A stretch of DNA of 64,000 nucleotides, taken from the NCBI RefSeq assembly GCF_015223055.1, contig NZ_JADFBX010000014.1, positions 84,774-148,773 on the forward strand, read 5' to 3'. Positions 44,001-53,800 of this stretch are shown here, piece after piece. Position 1 is the first letter of the stretch. Every line of letters begins with the position of its first letter. The position numbers and the translations under genes are program-made. Origin of the DNA: Pedobacter sp. MC2016-24 (GTDB lineage: Bacteria > Bacteroidota > Bacteroidia > Sphingobacteriales > Sphingobacteriaceae). Below the pieces are notes generated by a model. The model was not told the origin of the DNA. It did not search any database and saw only the letters and a program-made list of their open reading frames with translations.

Positions 44001-44395
44001 GTTATCTCAATGGCCCTGGCATTTTGCCATTCAACGTCGGCGGTGCGCTAGGAGGAACGATTCGTGAAGAAAATAAGAACCGCTGGTCGCCGGAAAACCC
44101 AAATGCAAAATATCCAAGGCTGGCTTTTGGAGAATCGAATAATGAACAGGCTTCCAGCTTTTGGTTGCGGGATGCTTCTTACCTGCGCATCAAAAACATA
44201 CAGTTGGGTTACGCATTGCCAGCGGCACTTGCGGCAAAACTAAGTATCAAAAGATTGCGGGTATTTGCCAATGGATCTAATATTGCCTCATTCGACCGCT
44301 TCCTAGCCGGTTATGATGTAGAAGCTCCTGTGGGTGCTGGAACCAGCTATCCCCAGGTCAAATTATACAGTTTCGGTGTGGAAGTAGGATTTTAA
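41087..44395 (+). CDS. SusC/RagA-family TonB-dependent transporter with STN domain (PUL2)
   Basis: 1102 residues. Signal peptide (RILLPVIFMLHVLSPIYAKT), STN domain at about 35-108, CarboxypepD_reg domain (IKGLVTDAEGNGIPGVGVKI, about 130-205), then the TonB-box-like region and plug: ASLNEVVVVGYGTQKKVNLT, NIRIRGIGTIG, MIDGIEGSI and SILKDAASSSIYGSRAANG. The remainder is the beta barrel. susD starts 10 bases later. Substrate unknown; the enzyme gene of the locus is an FAD-dependent oxidoreductase rather than a glycosidase. Confidence 0.95.
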   Translation: MLKKLTRIGRILLPVIFMLHVLSPIYAKTQPIVRLNVKGKNISLATLFKAIKSQTGLTVFYSNKLLDDTEKISINVEQAELAEVLRLALKGRKLDWLIKEKYIILQKENPLAEPGEAKSTEHERILFQQIKGLVTDAEGNGIPGVGVKIKGASRGVVTDKDGRYMIEAEAGDVLVFSYVGYVTREIPAGSQSTVNVKLEIEDASLNEVVVVGYGTQKKVNLTGAVSQVTGKDLVARPMGQTSAALQGMAPGVTVKQSSGRPGGDGGNIRIRGIGTIGVADPLVMIDGIEGSINNIDPNLIESISILKDAASSSIYGSRAANGVILVTTKRATADQINISYNNYIGWQDPTNMPKLVNSLDYMLLLNEAYTNTGRTPLYSAALIEEFRQQGGRNSDQYPNTDWQKETLTGSGLQQSHFLTIEGGTQKVKMLGSFGLFDQKGLIQNSGFKRYTIRNNADVKFSDKLKARVDLQFVNAVTTDPAAGSGEIFQWMNGIPANQIGVNESGQWGVGWNGVNPISATKDGGTNRTRGPFGSLNATVNYKPLEWLEAEVAYSPKYALSSTKNFRKAIQSYLPNGSTSFLTPALTALTEGKSESFYNNMRATLTASKNFDEHNLKLLLGASREDYYNEWTSASRDTYILPQYPVLNGGSAVNQQANGSAEEWALQSLFSRLNYTWKGKYLLEVNARYDGSSRFSEGNKYGFFPSASAGWRISEESFMSGLKGTINDAKIRVSWGRLGNQQIVGTYPSVTTLLLESTAMGKQIVNTAALNSLANKNISWETTEEKNIGIDLTLFKNFSVTADYYRRRTRDILLELDVPLIIGLNKPFQNAGTVDNNGWELGLAYKGNLKDFNYNLSFNLSDVKNTVVDLKGINLSNLTVNREGYSISSLFGYEAQGYFASDAEVAAHATQFGAVKAGDIRYKDQNGDGLINESDKVIIGSTIPRLTFAANLAAAYKGFDLSVLLQGVGKANGYLNGPGILPFNVGGALGGTIREENKNRWSPENPNAKYPRLAFGESNNEQASSFWLRDASYLRIKNIQLGYALPAALAAKLSIKRLRVFANGSNIASFDRFLAGYDVEAPVGAGTSYPQVKLYSFGVEVGF

Positions 44396-44405
44396 AGAAA
44401 AACAG

Positions 44406-46088
44406 ATGAAAACAAATATATACCTCGTTATAATCTTGGCCTTTGGGGTCATACTTGGCGCATCATGTAAAAAAGGATACCTGGATAAAAGCCCTTTATC
44501 CGGACCTTCAGATGAAACATTTTTTACCAATCAGGATGAACTGGTCCTTGCGGTCAACGGCCTGTATAAATATGCAGGCTATGCACCTTTGGATAACATG
44601 CCCGTCAATCTATCGATAGACAATGGAACAGATATCGGTTGGGATCGTAATAATAGTGCACTGCAAAGCATTGGCAAGGGCAATCACGATAGTAACAATA
44701 CCTATGCACGAGACATCTGGCGTGAGGCCTATAGGGTGATCGCGAAATGTAATTTCGTGCTTGATAACCTCTATAAGGTTCAGGATAAGGCCAGTCCTGC
44801 AATATTTAACCGCTCCAGATCGGAGGCGAGATTCATCCGGGCTTATACCTACAATTACCTTACGGATTACTTTGGGGATGTACCATTAGTCACGAATATG
44901 CTGAAGCTGGAAGAGTCGCAGATCGCAAAAACGGCAAAGGCGTCTGTGGTCGACTTTGTGTTGAAGGAGTTGACTGAATGTGCTGCAGACCTTTCTTTAA
45001 GTTATACAGGTGCAGATGTAGGTAGGGCTAGTCGTGGTGCCGCTTTAGCCATTAAAGCCCGTACTGCATTGAACAATGAGCGTTGGGCAGATGCTGCTGA
45101 GGCAGCCAAAGCAGTGATGGATTTAAAAGTATACGGCTTGCACAATAATTTTGGTGCGTTGTTCAGTTATGCCGGTCAAAACTCAAGCGAGATCATCTGG
45201 GCCTTCCAATACCTCCGGGCTTCTAAGACCAAGACCCATTCCACGCCTAACAATTTATTGTCCAGGAATGGACAGGGCTTTTCCAATAAAGTGCCTTCCC
45301 AATCGCTGGTAGATGTTTATCCTTGTACGGATGGCTTAAATATCGACGAGTCGCCCTTGTTTGATCCCCAGAATCCTTATAAAAACAGGGATCCAAGATT
45401 GGGCTTTACCGTCGTTTTGCCAGGCTCTACCTTTTTCAATTACCAGTTTGAAACGCATCGCGATAGCCTGAAGTGCTGGAATTACAATACCACGCCTGCT
45501 ACACGGGTTGATAATCAGGATGCGATCAATGCATTTGCTACATTTACCGGATACTGCTGGAGAAAGTACGTTGACCTGGAGGACAAGATCGATAGGACCA
45601 ATTCTGAACTCAACGTCATTCAGATCAGGTATGCTGAGGTACTGCTGATCTATGCTGAAGCGAAAAATGAACTGAGCCAACTAGATCAGTCGGCATACGA
45701 TGCCATTAACCTGGTTAGGCAGCGGCCGAGTGTAGCCATGCCGGCGATCTTGTCAGGAAAAACCAATATTGAGTTCCGTAACCTCGTCCGCAAGGAACGG
45801 CTATATGAACTGGCCATGGAAGGCTTCAGGCAGTCGGACCTGCGTAGGTGGAAGGTCGCTGAAAAGGCCATGACGGGAAATTTCTACGGGAGGGTTCAAA
45901 GGGGATTGGTAGCTGCGGCCCCACAAATTGATGACAATGGTTTGGCCGACTATTCGGCTGTTCCAAACCGGGCAGACATGCGTGTGATCGAAGTCCGGGC
46001 ATTCAACAAAAACCGCGACTATCTGTGGCCTATTCCAAACCTGGAGACCGTAACCAATAAATTATTGATCCAAAATCCCAACTACTAA
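44406..46088 (+). CDS. RagB/SusD-family glycan-binding lipoprotein (PUL2)
   Basis: 560 residues, with lipobox LGASC (Cys near 21) followed by KKGYLDKSPLSGPSDETFF, the usual SusD N-terminus. SusD core features are RFIRAYTYNYLTDYFGDVPL, the tail motif RNLVRKERLYELAMEGFRQS, then DLRRWK, and a final LWPIPNLETVTNKLLIQNPN. The stop codon overlaps the next start by one base, which couples its translation to that of the FAD oxidoreductase. Confidence 0.95.
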   Translation: MKTNIYLVIILAFGVILGASCKKGYLDKSPLSGPSDETFFTNQDELVLAVNGLYKYAGYAPLDNMPVNLSIDNGTDIGWDRNNSALQSIGKGNHDSNNTYARDIWREAYRVIAKCNFVLDNLYKVQDKASPAIFNRSRSEARFIRAYTYNYLTDYFGDVPLVTNMLKLEESQIAKTAKASVVDFVLKELTECAADLSLSYTGADVGRASRGAALAIKARTALNNERWADAAEAAKAVMDLKVYGLHNNFGALFSYAGQNSSEIIWAFQYLRASKTKTHSTPNNLLSRNGQGFSNKVPSQSLVDVYPCTDGLNIDESPLFDPQNPYKNRDPRLGFTVVLPGSTFFNYQFETHRDSLKCWNYNTTPATRVDNQDAINAFATFTGYCWRKYVDLEDKIDRTNSELNVIQIRYAEVLLIYAEAKNELSQLDQSAYDAINLVRQRPSVAMPAILSGKTNIEFRNLVRKERLYELAMEGFRQSDLRRWKVAEKAMTGNFYGRVQRGLVAAAPQIDDNGLADYSAVPNRADMRVIEVRAFNKNRDYLWPIPNLETVTNKLLIQNPNY

Positions 46089-48106
46089 TGAAATACCTAT
46101 TTAAAGTAATCCTGCTGCTGCTTGTAGCAACAGGATTGCATATCGGCCAAAGCTACGGGCAACAGCAACCAGCGCACAGCAGTTACGATATTTGTATTTA
46201 TGGCGGGACTTCCGCGGGTGTAATTGCAGCTTATACTGCGGCAAAGCTGGGAAAAGAAGTTTTACTGATTGAACCTGGAAAAACTTTGGGCGGCATGAGT
46301 TCCGGTGGCCTCGGCCTTACCGATATCGGAAACAAATACGCCATCAGTGGACTAGCTTTGGATTTCTACCGCAGAATTGGTCAGCATTATGGGAAATTTG
46401 AGCAGTGGGTATTTGAGCCCCATGTGGCAGAAAACATCTTTCAGGATTACGTCAGGAGGGCAAAGGTGGAAGTACTGTATGAAAATCGACTCATCGATGT
46501 AAAAAAACAGGGCAAGCTCATCAGGGAATTGGTACTAGAGCACAGCACCGGAGCAGGCAGTAATGTCAGGGTATCGGCCAAGATGTTTATCGATTGCTCC
46601 TATGAAGGGGACCTGATGGCGAAGGCCGGTGTTTCCTATGCGGTAGGACGAGAAGCCAACAGCGACTATAAAGAGACTTTCAATGGCGTGCAATTGATGA
46701 ACGGACATCAGTTGCCGGACGGGATAGATCCTTATCGCACACCCGGAGACCCCGGGAGTGGATTGCTCTGGGGGATCAGCAACGGTCAGTTGGCTGCAAA
46801 TGGTACGGGCGACCGTAAGTTGCAGGCCTATAATTTCAGGATTTGTCTAAGCAGTGACCCGAACAATCAGGTGCCGATTACACAGCCAACGAATTATCAG
46901 CCAGAGCGCTATGAACTGTTGCTAAGGCAGATGGCAAAACGGGACTGGAAGTCTTTGCAGGATGTATTCATCTGGAGCGGAATGCCCAATGGTAAAACCG
47001 ACATTAACAACAGAAATGGCTTTTCTACGGATATGATCGGTATGAACTGGGAATATCCGGAGGCGGATTATACCAAAAGGGCAGAAATCTGGAACGCACA
47101 TACGGATTATACGAAAGGCCTGCTGTACTTTGTTGGCAATGACAAAAGGGTGCCTGATCACATCCGGGCTGAAATGAAAAAATGGGGTTATCCAAAAGAC
47201 GAATACGTTGGGAATAACCATTGGTCACATCAGCTTTACATCAGGGAAGCCAGGCGTATGGTTGGAGCTTTGGTGATGACCCAGCACCATTGTCAGGGTA
47301 AGGAGCGGGTTACAGATGGGGTAGGTACGGCGGCTTACACCATGGATTCGCACAATTGCGACCGCCTAATCGTAAATGGCCAGGTAAAGAATGAAGGCAA
47401 TGTAGAAGAAGGTGGCTTTGGGCCTTATCCGATTTCTTACAGGGCGATCATCCCTAAAGCTTCGGAAGTAGAAAATCTGAGCGTACCTGTATGTCTTTCA
47501 GCCACGCATATAGCTTACGGCTCCATACGGATGGAGCCTGTATTTATGGTACTCGCACAATCGGCGGCCACTGCAGCCGTTCAGGCCATCGAAAAACGTC
47601 AATCGATGCAACGTATCGACGTAAAGCAATTACAGGCGACATTAAAGGGCAATCCCCTGGTAAATGGAAGTAAGCCGGAAATTCTGCTGGACAACAGTGA
47701 TCTGCAGGCTGTTCAAAAAAACGGCACATGGCGCGTGGAAACTTATGGCGGTTATGGACCAGATTTTTATGTGGCTTCGCCTGCTGCGGGACTGAGCAGC
47801 CTGAAATATCAGCCTTCATTGACGCTAAGCGGGAAATATGACTTGTATACTTATTACCCGAAACAAAAGGACAGGGCCTCAGCTACCCGGGTCGATATTC
47901 ATGATGGCAAGCAGTTGTACGAATTGTCTATCAAGGATGCCGAGGTTACGGTACTTGGTCAGACCTCGGGTGAATGGGTGCATTTGGGGCGCTACACTTT
48001 TACCGCAGGAAAGCAAAGCTATGTGGAAATCTCCAATCAGGGCGCCAACGCAGATGTAATTGCCGACGCTGTATTGCTGGTTCCCATAGAGGGCTTTAAA
48101 GAATAG
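46088..48106 (+). CDS. FAD-dependent oxidoreductase with golvesin-like C-terminal domain
   Basis: 672 residues. Signal peptide (VILLLLVATGLHIGQSYGQ) then an FAD-binding domain of the PF12831 type: YDICIYGGTSAGVIAAYTAA (near 32-51), LLIEPGKTLGGMSSGGLGLT and FIDCSYEGDLMAKAGVSY. After about residue 535 a beta-rich domain follows (DNSDLQAVQKNGTWRVETYG and WVHLGRYTFTAGKQSYVEIS, ending in ADVIADAVLLVP) which fits the golvesin-type carbohydrate-binding-like module. Proteins of this plan occur in PULs and have been thought to oxidise glycans or their monosaccharides. Its start overlaps the susD stop. Confidence 0.88.
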   Translation: MKYLFKVILLLLVATGLHIGQSYGQQQPAHSSYDICIYGGTSAGVIAAYTAAKLGKEVLLIEPGKTLGGMSSGGLGLTDIGNKYAISGLALDFYRRIGQHYGKFEQWVFEPHVAENIFQDYVRRAKVEVLYENRLIDVKKQGKLIRELVLEHSTGAGSNVRVSAKMFIDCSYEGDLMAKAGVSYAVGREANSDYKETFNGVQLMNGHQLPDGIDPYRTPGDPGSGLLWGISNGQLAANGTGDRKLQAYNFRICLSSDPNNQVPITQPTNYQPERYELLLRQMAKRDWKSLQDVFIWSGMPNGKTDINNRNGFSTDMIGMNWEYPEADYTKRAEIWNAHTDYTKGLLYFVGNDKRVPDHIRAEMKKWGYPKDEYVGNNHWSHQLYIREARRMVGALVMTQHHCQGKERVTDGVGTAAYTMDSHNCDRLIVNGQVKNEGNVEEGGFGPYPISYRAIIPKASEVENLSVPVCLSATHIAYGSIRMEPVFMVLAQSAATAAVQAIEKRQSMQRIDVKQLQATLKGNPLVNGSKPEILLDNSDLQAVQKNGTWRVETYGGYGPDFYVASPAAGLSSLKYQPSLTLSGKYDLYTYYPKQKDRASATRVDIHDGKQLYELSIKDAEVTVLGQTSGEWVHLGRYTFTAGKQSYVEISNQGANADVIADAVLLVPIEGFKE

Positions 48107-48160
48107 TTTTTTCTCTTATTCGTACGCATCTATTCATGACATTTTAAAGATATGATCAAC

Positions 48161-48193
48161 CGCAATCGGTCGTAGTTGAAAAGACCGATTGCG
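48161..48193. terminator. Convergent hairpin between PUL2 and PUL3
   Basis: An 11-base perfect stem, CGCAATCGGTC (48161-48171) and GACCGATTGCG (48183-48193), loop 11 bases. It lacks a T-run on either strand but lies midway between convergent gene ends. Confidence 0.55.
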
Positions 48194-48219
48194 ACTGTTA
48201 AAGAGGTAGAATTGATACG

Positions 48220-49371
48220 CTACATTTTATCTAATATCTTCTCTAGTGCAGCAATACTCAAATCTCTGCCAACAATTCTTCCATTGGCATCAACCAATAC
48301 TGTTGTTGGGTATTTGACCACTGCAAATTGACCCAGGGAAACACTTTTATTACCTTGTTCATCTATAACATGCAGCCATGGTAATTTCTCCTTTTCAAGA
48401 TCTTTCAGCCATGCTGTTTTGCTGTTTTCTGTAGCGATACCTAAAATTTCAAATCCCTTGCCATGGTATTTGGCATGTAATGTTCTCAAATCCTTGAAAG
48501 CGGTATGGCATGGCCCGCACCAGCTCCCCCAGAAATCGATCAGCAGGTATTTGTTTTTCAATGAGGAAAACTTTAGCGGCTGATCTTTTGGATCATTTAA
48601 GGTGAAATCCTCCACGAGATTACCAGTGACTGATTTTTTTCGACCTTTGATTTGCTGTAGTACATTGCGGCCAAAAAAGTTATTCATGATGGATGGCGCA
48701 AGTTGCTTACTCAAACTTTCCGCAGTCTCCAGATCCAGATTTTCAGCGAAATTTTGAAGTAGGAGCACAGAGGCAAATGATTTTGGATGCTCATTTACGG
48801 TTTTAATCAGCTGTTGTTTCAGCAATTCATTGTAAGCAGCTTTGCCCTTGTTGTATTCCCTGATCATGTCCTTAAACTTCTGTGCCGTAGTATCGCGTTT
48901 CATATCATATAGATAGGCTTTGCCATATTTATCCCCCAGTTCATTGATCATTTTTTCGTAAACCGGATTTGTAGTCCTGAAAAAAGAATTGTAGAACTGA
49001 AAACCAGCAGCACCTTTGACTTTAGAATTTTCAAGAAGCTCCATATCTGCTTCGATGACAATTTCAGCGGGGCCTTCGAAGGGAATACTCAGTATAGAAT
49101 AATCTCCTTTTGTTTTCTTCTCATGGCCGCTATAAAAGCCGAAGTCGCCCATTTCTGTAAAAGGTTGGGAAAAGGTAAATGTTCCATTCACAATCTTTGC
49201 GCTATCGCGAATTGACTTTGGAAGATTAGAAAACAGGTAAACATATTGGCCATTGTATTTGGCTGCTGCTGTTCCCTTAAAAACAACCTTCTTTTCAGAA
49301 CTGGGTTTTTGTGCGACGCTAGCTCCTGCTGTTGTCAAAACTAAAAGTAACGTATATATTGATTTACACAT
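48220..49371 (-). CDS. TlpA-like thioredoxin with DUF4369 domain (PUL3)
   Basis: 383 residues with a signal peptide (SIYTLLLVLTTAGASVAQ). DUF4369 domain (VVFKGTAAAKYNGQYVYLF, about 29-130), helical linker, and a thioredoxin domain with DFWGSWCGPCHTAF at about 271-284 and YPTTVLVD as the cis-proline loop. It closes PUL3, 24 bases after susD. Its plan is the same as that of the two PUL1 thioredoxins, but it is more distant from them than they are from each other. Likely role: reduction of disulfides in exported proteins. Confidence 0.9.
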   Translation of the reverse strand: MCKSIYTLLLVLTTAGASVAQKPSSEKKVVFKGTAAAKYNGQYVYLFSNLPKSIRDSAKIVNGTFTFSQPFTEMGDFGFYSGHEKKTKGDYSILSIPFEGPAEIVIEADMELLENSKVKGAAGFQFYNSFFRTTNPVYEKMINELGDKYGKAYLYDMKRDTTAQKFKDMIREYNKGKAAYNELLKQQLIKTVNEHPKSFASVLLLQNFAENLDLETAESLSKQLAPSIMNNFFGRNVLQQIKGRKKSVTGNLVEDFTLNDPKDQPLKFSSLKNKYLLIDFWGSWCGPCHTAFKDLRTLHAKYHGKGFEILGIATENSKTAWLKDLEKEKLPWLHVIDEQGNKSVSLGQFAVVKYPTTVLVDANGRIVGRDLSIAALEKILDKM

Positions 49372-49395
49372 AAAATTTATATTAATCTTAAAAAA

Positions 49396-50817
49396 TTAAT
49401 CCACCGGATTTTGTTCAATTAAATCATTCGCATTGATCTCAGCGATAGGAATAGGAAGTGTTAGCGAAAAAACAGACTTGATATTCGGTCTTAACAATTG
49501 CAACGTTTTAAAAGGAAGTCTGCGCATGGCAAACCAATCCAGGCCACTTTCCGCTAAGAAATTCTTCCGTACTTCCTGTACTACCAACAATTGCATGGCC
49601 TCTGGCGTAGTTGCATCATCCACAGCCGAAAAATCAGTGATCCCTGCACAGGACAGTATGGTTTTTAAACGCGCTTTGGCTCCACTAAGGTCAGAACCCA
49701 ATAAAGCGATGGCTTCGGCTTGCATCAAATAAGCTTCAGTTAAACGGAAGGCATAACTGTTACATGCTAAAGCGGTTTTTACAGGCTTTATTGCAGGTCC
49801 CGAATAGTACTTGGTTACTGAAGGTAAGATCCCATTTATATTTGCTGCATCTTTATACATCCAGGTTTGTCTTGGATCTTTTGCTAGCAAATCTTTTAAG
49901 CTGGGCGTAACGTAATAGTCTACGCTTGTATTATTCAGGTAAAATTTCCAATTGTCAACGGGAAAAGGCTGTAGTGATAACATCACTTCCTTACTTGTAA
50001 AACCTTTTACATGAAATAGGTCTTTTAAATTCGGCTCCAGCAGGAAATTGCTGTTTTGAATGATGTCCTCTGTTAAATTTACAACCTGGGTATAATCTCC
50101 CGCTGATCCTCTGTTAATCAGTACCCTTGCCTTAAGCATTTTTGCTACCCAAACATTCGCATAATGGATTTGAGTATTTAAAAGTGGCAAAGCAGCAATA
50201 GCATCATCCAGATCCTTAAGTATGGCATCATAGGCGGCGGCAACAGTACTTCTCGGTAACTTTACATTTTCCGCAGAAACAAATTCATCTCTTAATATAA
50301 TTCCATATTTGCTATTCACATCATAATAATGGCCAAAATAAAGTAGCAGATCAGTATTGGCAAAAGCACGTAGAAACTTAGCTTCACCAATCATTTGTTT
50401 TTTCCGCTCTGCTGGAATATTGCTTACTGGTTCCACATTCTTTAGAAAACCATTAGCTGCATTCACCATATTGTAACCGTATCTCCATTTACTTGCAAGT
50501 ACCTGGTTAGAATTACGATAAACCATGTTCATGAATCCATCCTGACCATAAGAATAAGCCAATGATCCGGAAAGTTCTGAGGGCAAAATTTCATTTACTG
50601 AAACCCATCTAACAGACTCCAGGCTACTATAATCCAACCCTACGTTTGCAAAATTATAGTATACCCCATTTAATACGGTCTCAGCACTTTTAAGGTCAAT
50701 GATTACATTGCCATCTACTAATTTATTGGTAGGAAAAACGTTCAATTGCTTTTCACATGAAAAAAATGTACATGTTAACAATAACAGTAGTAGTAATTTG
50801 AATTGTATATATTTCAT
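49396..50817 (-). CDS. RagB/SusD-family glycan-binding lipoprotein (PUL3)
   Basis: 473 residues. Lipobox TFFSC (Cys near 21), followed by EKQLNVFPTNKLVDGNVIID. Core SusD features are GEAKFLRAFANTDLLLYFGH, the N-terminal half of a TPR-like fold, and the C-terminal VRKNFLAESGLDWFAMRRLP with a final LPIPIAEINANDLIEQNPVD. It is 14 bases downstream of susC and is the binding partner of that transporter. Confidence 0.94.
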   Translation of the reverse strand: MKYIQFKLLLLLLLTCTFFSCEKQLNVFPTNKLVDGNVIIDLKSAETVLNGVYYNFANVGLDYSSLESVRWVSVNEILPSELSGSLAYSYGQDGFMNMVYRNSNQVLASKWRYGYNMVNAANGFLKNVEPVSNIPAERKKQMIGEAKFLRAFANTDLLLYFGHYYDVNSKYGIILRDEFVSAENVKLPRSTVAAAYDAILKDLDDAIAALPLLNTQIHYANVWVAKMLKARVLINRGSAGDYTQVVNLTEDIIQNSNFLLEPNLKDLFHVKGFTSKEVMLSLQPFPVDNWKFYLNNTSVDYYVTPSLKDLLAKDPRQTWMYKDAANINGILPSVTKYYSGPAIKPVKTALACNSYAFRLTEAYLMQAEAIALLGSDLSGAKARLKTILSCAGITDFSAVDDATTPEAMQLLVVQEVRKNFLAESGLDWFAMRRLPFKTLQLLRPNIKSVFSLTLPIPIAEINANDLIEQNPVD

Positions 50818-50831
50818 CTCAATATTTTATG

Positions 50832-53800
50832 TTAAAACCCAAGTTTAAAGCCTAGTGAAAATGTACGCACCACCGGATAATTGCTTACATCAAAATATCC
50901 TCCACCTACACTAAAGGTGTCATTGCTGGTTTCAGGGTCATTGCCCGGATATTTGGTAATGGTGAAAAGGTTTGTGGCTGAGAAAAAGACAGAAGTGTTC
51001 TGTAATCCTGCACGTTGCATCCACTTGGCCTGGTTAAATTTATAGTTCATGTTTAAGGTCCTTAGTTTGATATAAGAAGAACTGAACACATCAATACTTG
51101 AAGGCATAGGCATCGTACCTTCCAATACCAGACGTTCACGGTTGGTTTCTGTGTTTCCAGGATGGTAACGGTCTAACATCAATGCATGCGAGTTTGAAGT
51201 CCCATTGAACTGTCTGCTGCTGATGTGATCACCCCATAACAATTTGCCACCCTGGGAAAAAGTGAAGAACAGTTGGAGATCCAGGTTTTTATAGCCAAAA
51301 CCTTGTGTAAAGCCTCCATAATACTTGGGGGCAGCATTGGCGATGATCGTCTTTGCATCTGCAATCGCAGATTTACTCGATTTGTAGTACTCATAATCTA
51401 GCTGATACATTGGATCTCCAATACCAAGAAATGGATAGAGTATGGGTTGTGCTGGCCCAATCTCTTTTTTATAAGCATCCAGTTGTTCCTGAGTTTTAAT
51501 GATGCCGGTATGGGTATAACCTAAAATCATTCCCAAAGGCATCCCTTCTGCAATCCGGGTATTTTGCCATTCCAGACCAGTCATTCCTCCCGACTGCCCC
51601 AAATTGGCTTTTGGATCCAACTTGGTAACAATGGTTTTGTTCCAGGTCACATTCAATGAAGCATTCCATCTGAAATCTTTATTTTTTATGATATCACCTT
51701 GCAAGGAGAATTCAAAACCCTGGTTTTTCAGATCTGCAGCATTGCTGAGCAGGAAAGCATAAGAACTACTTGCAGGAACGGGTAAATAAAGTAAGGCCCC
51801 GTTTGTTCGCTTATCATAATAATCTGCTGTAAGTTGTAATCTGTTGTTAAATAAGGAAACGTCTAATCCCAAATCAGTAGATTTTGTACTTTCCCATTTG
51901 ATGCTTTCATTCCCCAGTTGAGTGGGAATTAAGGCATTCGCGCCAGCATAAGCCTTGGGGCTATATAATGTGCGGTACATTTGGTCGCCAATGTTCTGAC
52001 TTCCGGTTAATCCATAACTACCTCTTACTTTAAAGTCATCGATCCACTTTACATCTTTCAGAAAGTTCTCTTTGGAGATTCTCCATCCCAGGGCTGCCGA
52101 TGGGAAATAGCCAAATTTGTTGTTCGGACCAAACTTCGACGAACCGTCTGTTCTACCCGTAAAAGTAAACAGGTATTTATCCATTAAAGTATAATTTGCC
52201 CGTAAATAAAATGACAATAAATAGCTCTGCGGCCCTGCAGGCTCATCACCGCGAGTAAACAACGGGGTGATTGCCGAAGAAAGGTTATTGAGCGAATGAT
52301 CATTTGGGTATCCTGAAGCGGTAGCACTAAAGAAACTGTTTTTCCTGGTCTCATAAGAAGTACCGGCTAAAACATTGATGTCGTGAATGTCCGCTATATT
52401 TTTAGTATAGGTAAGTGTATTTTCCAAAAACCAGTTGGCCATTCTGCTGTTGGAATTGCTTCCAATACCTGATTTTTCTGAAGCTGTGCCAAAATAGCTA
52501 CCCGTCTGAATAAAGCTAGGCATATAAATGCGCTGGTTATAAGTTTGCATATTTACAGAGACCGTACTCTTGAACTGTAGTGCTTTTGTGATGTCGTATA
52601 GCGCCGATAGTGATCCCAGGAGACTAAATGTCTTGGCATTGTTCGTCGCTTGCAATAATCCAACCGGATTTTGAAAGCCCTGATAATCCTCACCACCTTG
52701 TCCAACAAAACTCGTAGGCATGCCGTTTTCATCATAAGGAGCTAAATCGGGGCGTGCCCTTAAGGCTTGTCCATAAGCCCCGTCGCCAATATTCTGATCC
52801 GTATAGCCTAAATTTAAATTGGTGATAAACCGGAACTTACGCCCAATCTCGTTCTCTAAATTTAACTTACCTGCAATGCGCTGATAATTTGTAGCCTTCA
52901 CCACCCCGGGTGTTTGATTAAAAGAAATAGAACTGAAGTACTTAGAAGCAGCACCACCGCCTTGCACGGAAAGATCTGCATTGTGAGATACGGTATTTCG
53001 AGTAATCTCCTTCAGCCAGTCGGTATTTGCTTTACCAAAGAAAGTATCCGAATGGTTTAAAATGGCATCTATATTTTCCGGTATATAATCTTCGTCTGGA
53101 TCTGCTTCATTCATTAGATTTTGAGCAGATTCTGTGAGTAGCATTTTGTACTCATCAGCATTTAATAATTTAGGTAGTTTGGGCGTAGTAACCGTCGTAT
53201 AATAATTTGCATTAATTTGCGGTTTCATGTCTTTTTTACCTCTTTTTGTGGTGATCATAACTACACCATTTGCCGCTTTTGAACCATAGATCGCAGTAGA
53301 AGAGGCATCCTTAAGGATACTGATCGATTCGATATCATCTACATTTAAACCACCCAGGCTATTCAAGCCATTCGTAAATGCAGTAGATAATCCTGTGTTC
53401 ATGCTGCCCATGCCATTAATTTCATTTCCAATCGGACTACCTACATCAAATCCTGGATTGATATAGTTATTCGACACCTGAACTGGTATGCCATCAATAA
53501 TATATAAGGGGTCATTTCCTCCCAGTAAAGAGCTGGAACCCCTAATCCGTATGCGCACTGCACCTCCAGGAGAACCATCGGCCTTGGTGACTTGTACTCC
53601 GGCAGCTTTACCTGCTAATGCATTGTCTATTGTGGCAAAAGGGGCATCTTTTAAGTCTGCGGCATTCACAATGGCAACGGATCCGGTCAGGTCTTTTTTC
53701 TTGGTATTTCCATAGCCCACTACGACCACCTGATCCAGACTGGAGGTTTCCGGCTCCAGGGATATATTTATGGTCTGTTCAGTGCTCACAGTGATCTTTC

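Noticed and set aside
45055..45062. GCCCGTAC inside the PUL2 susD gene
   Set aside because: An 8-base word is expected by chance about this often in 64 kb, and no promoter elements follow it.
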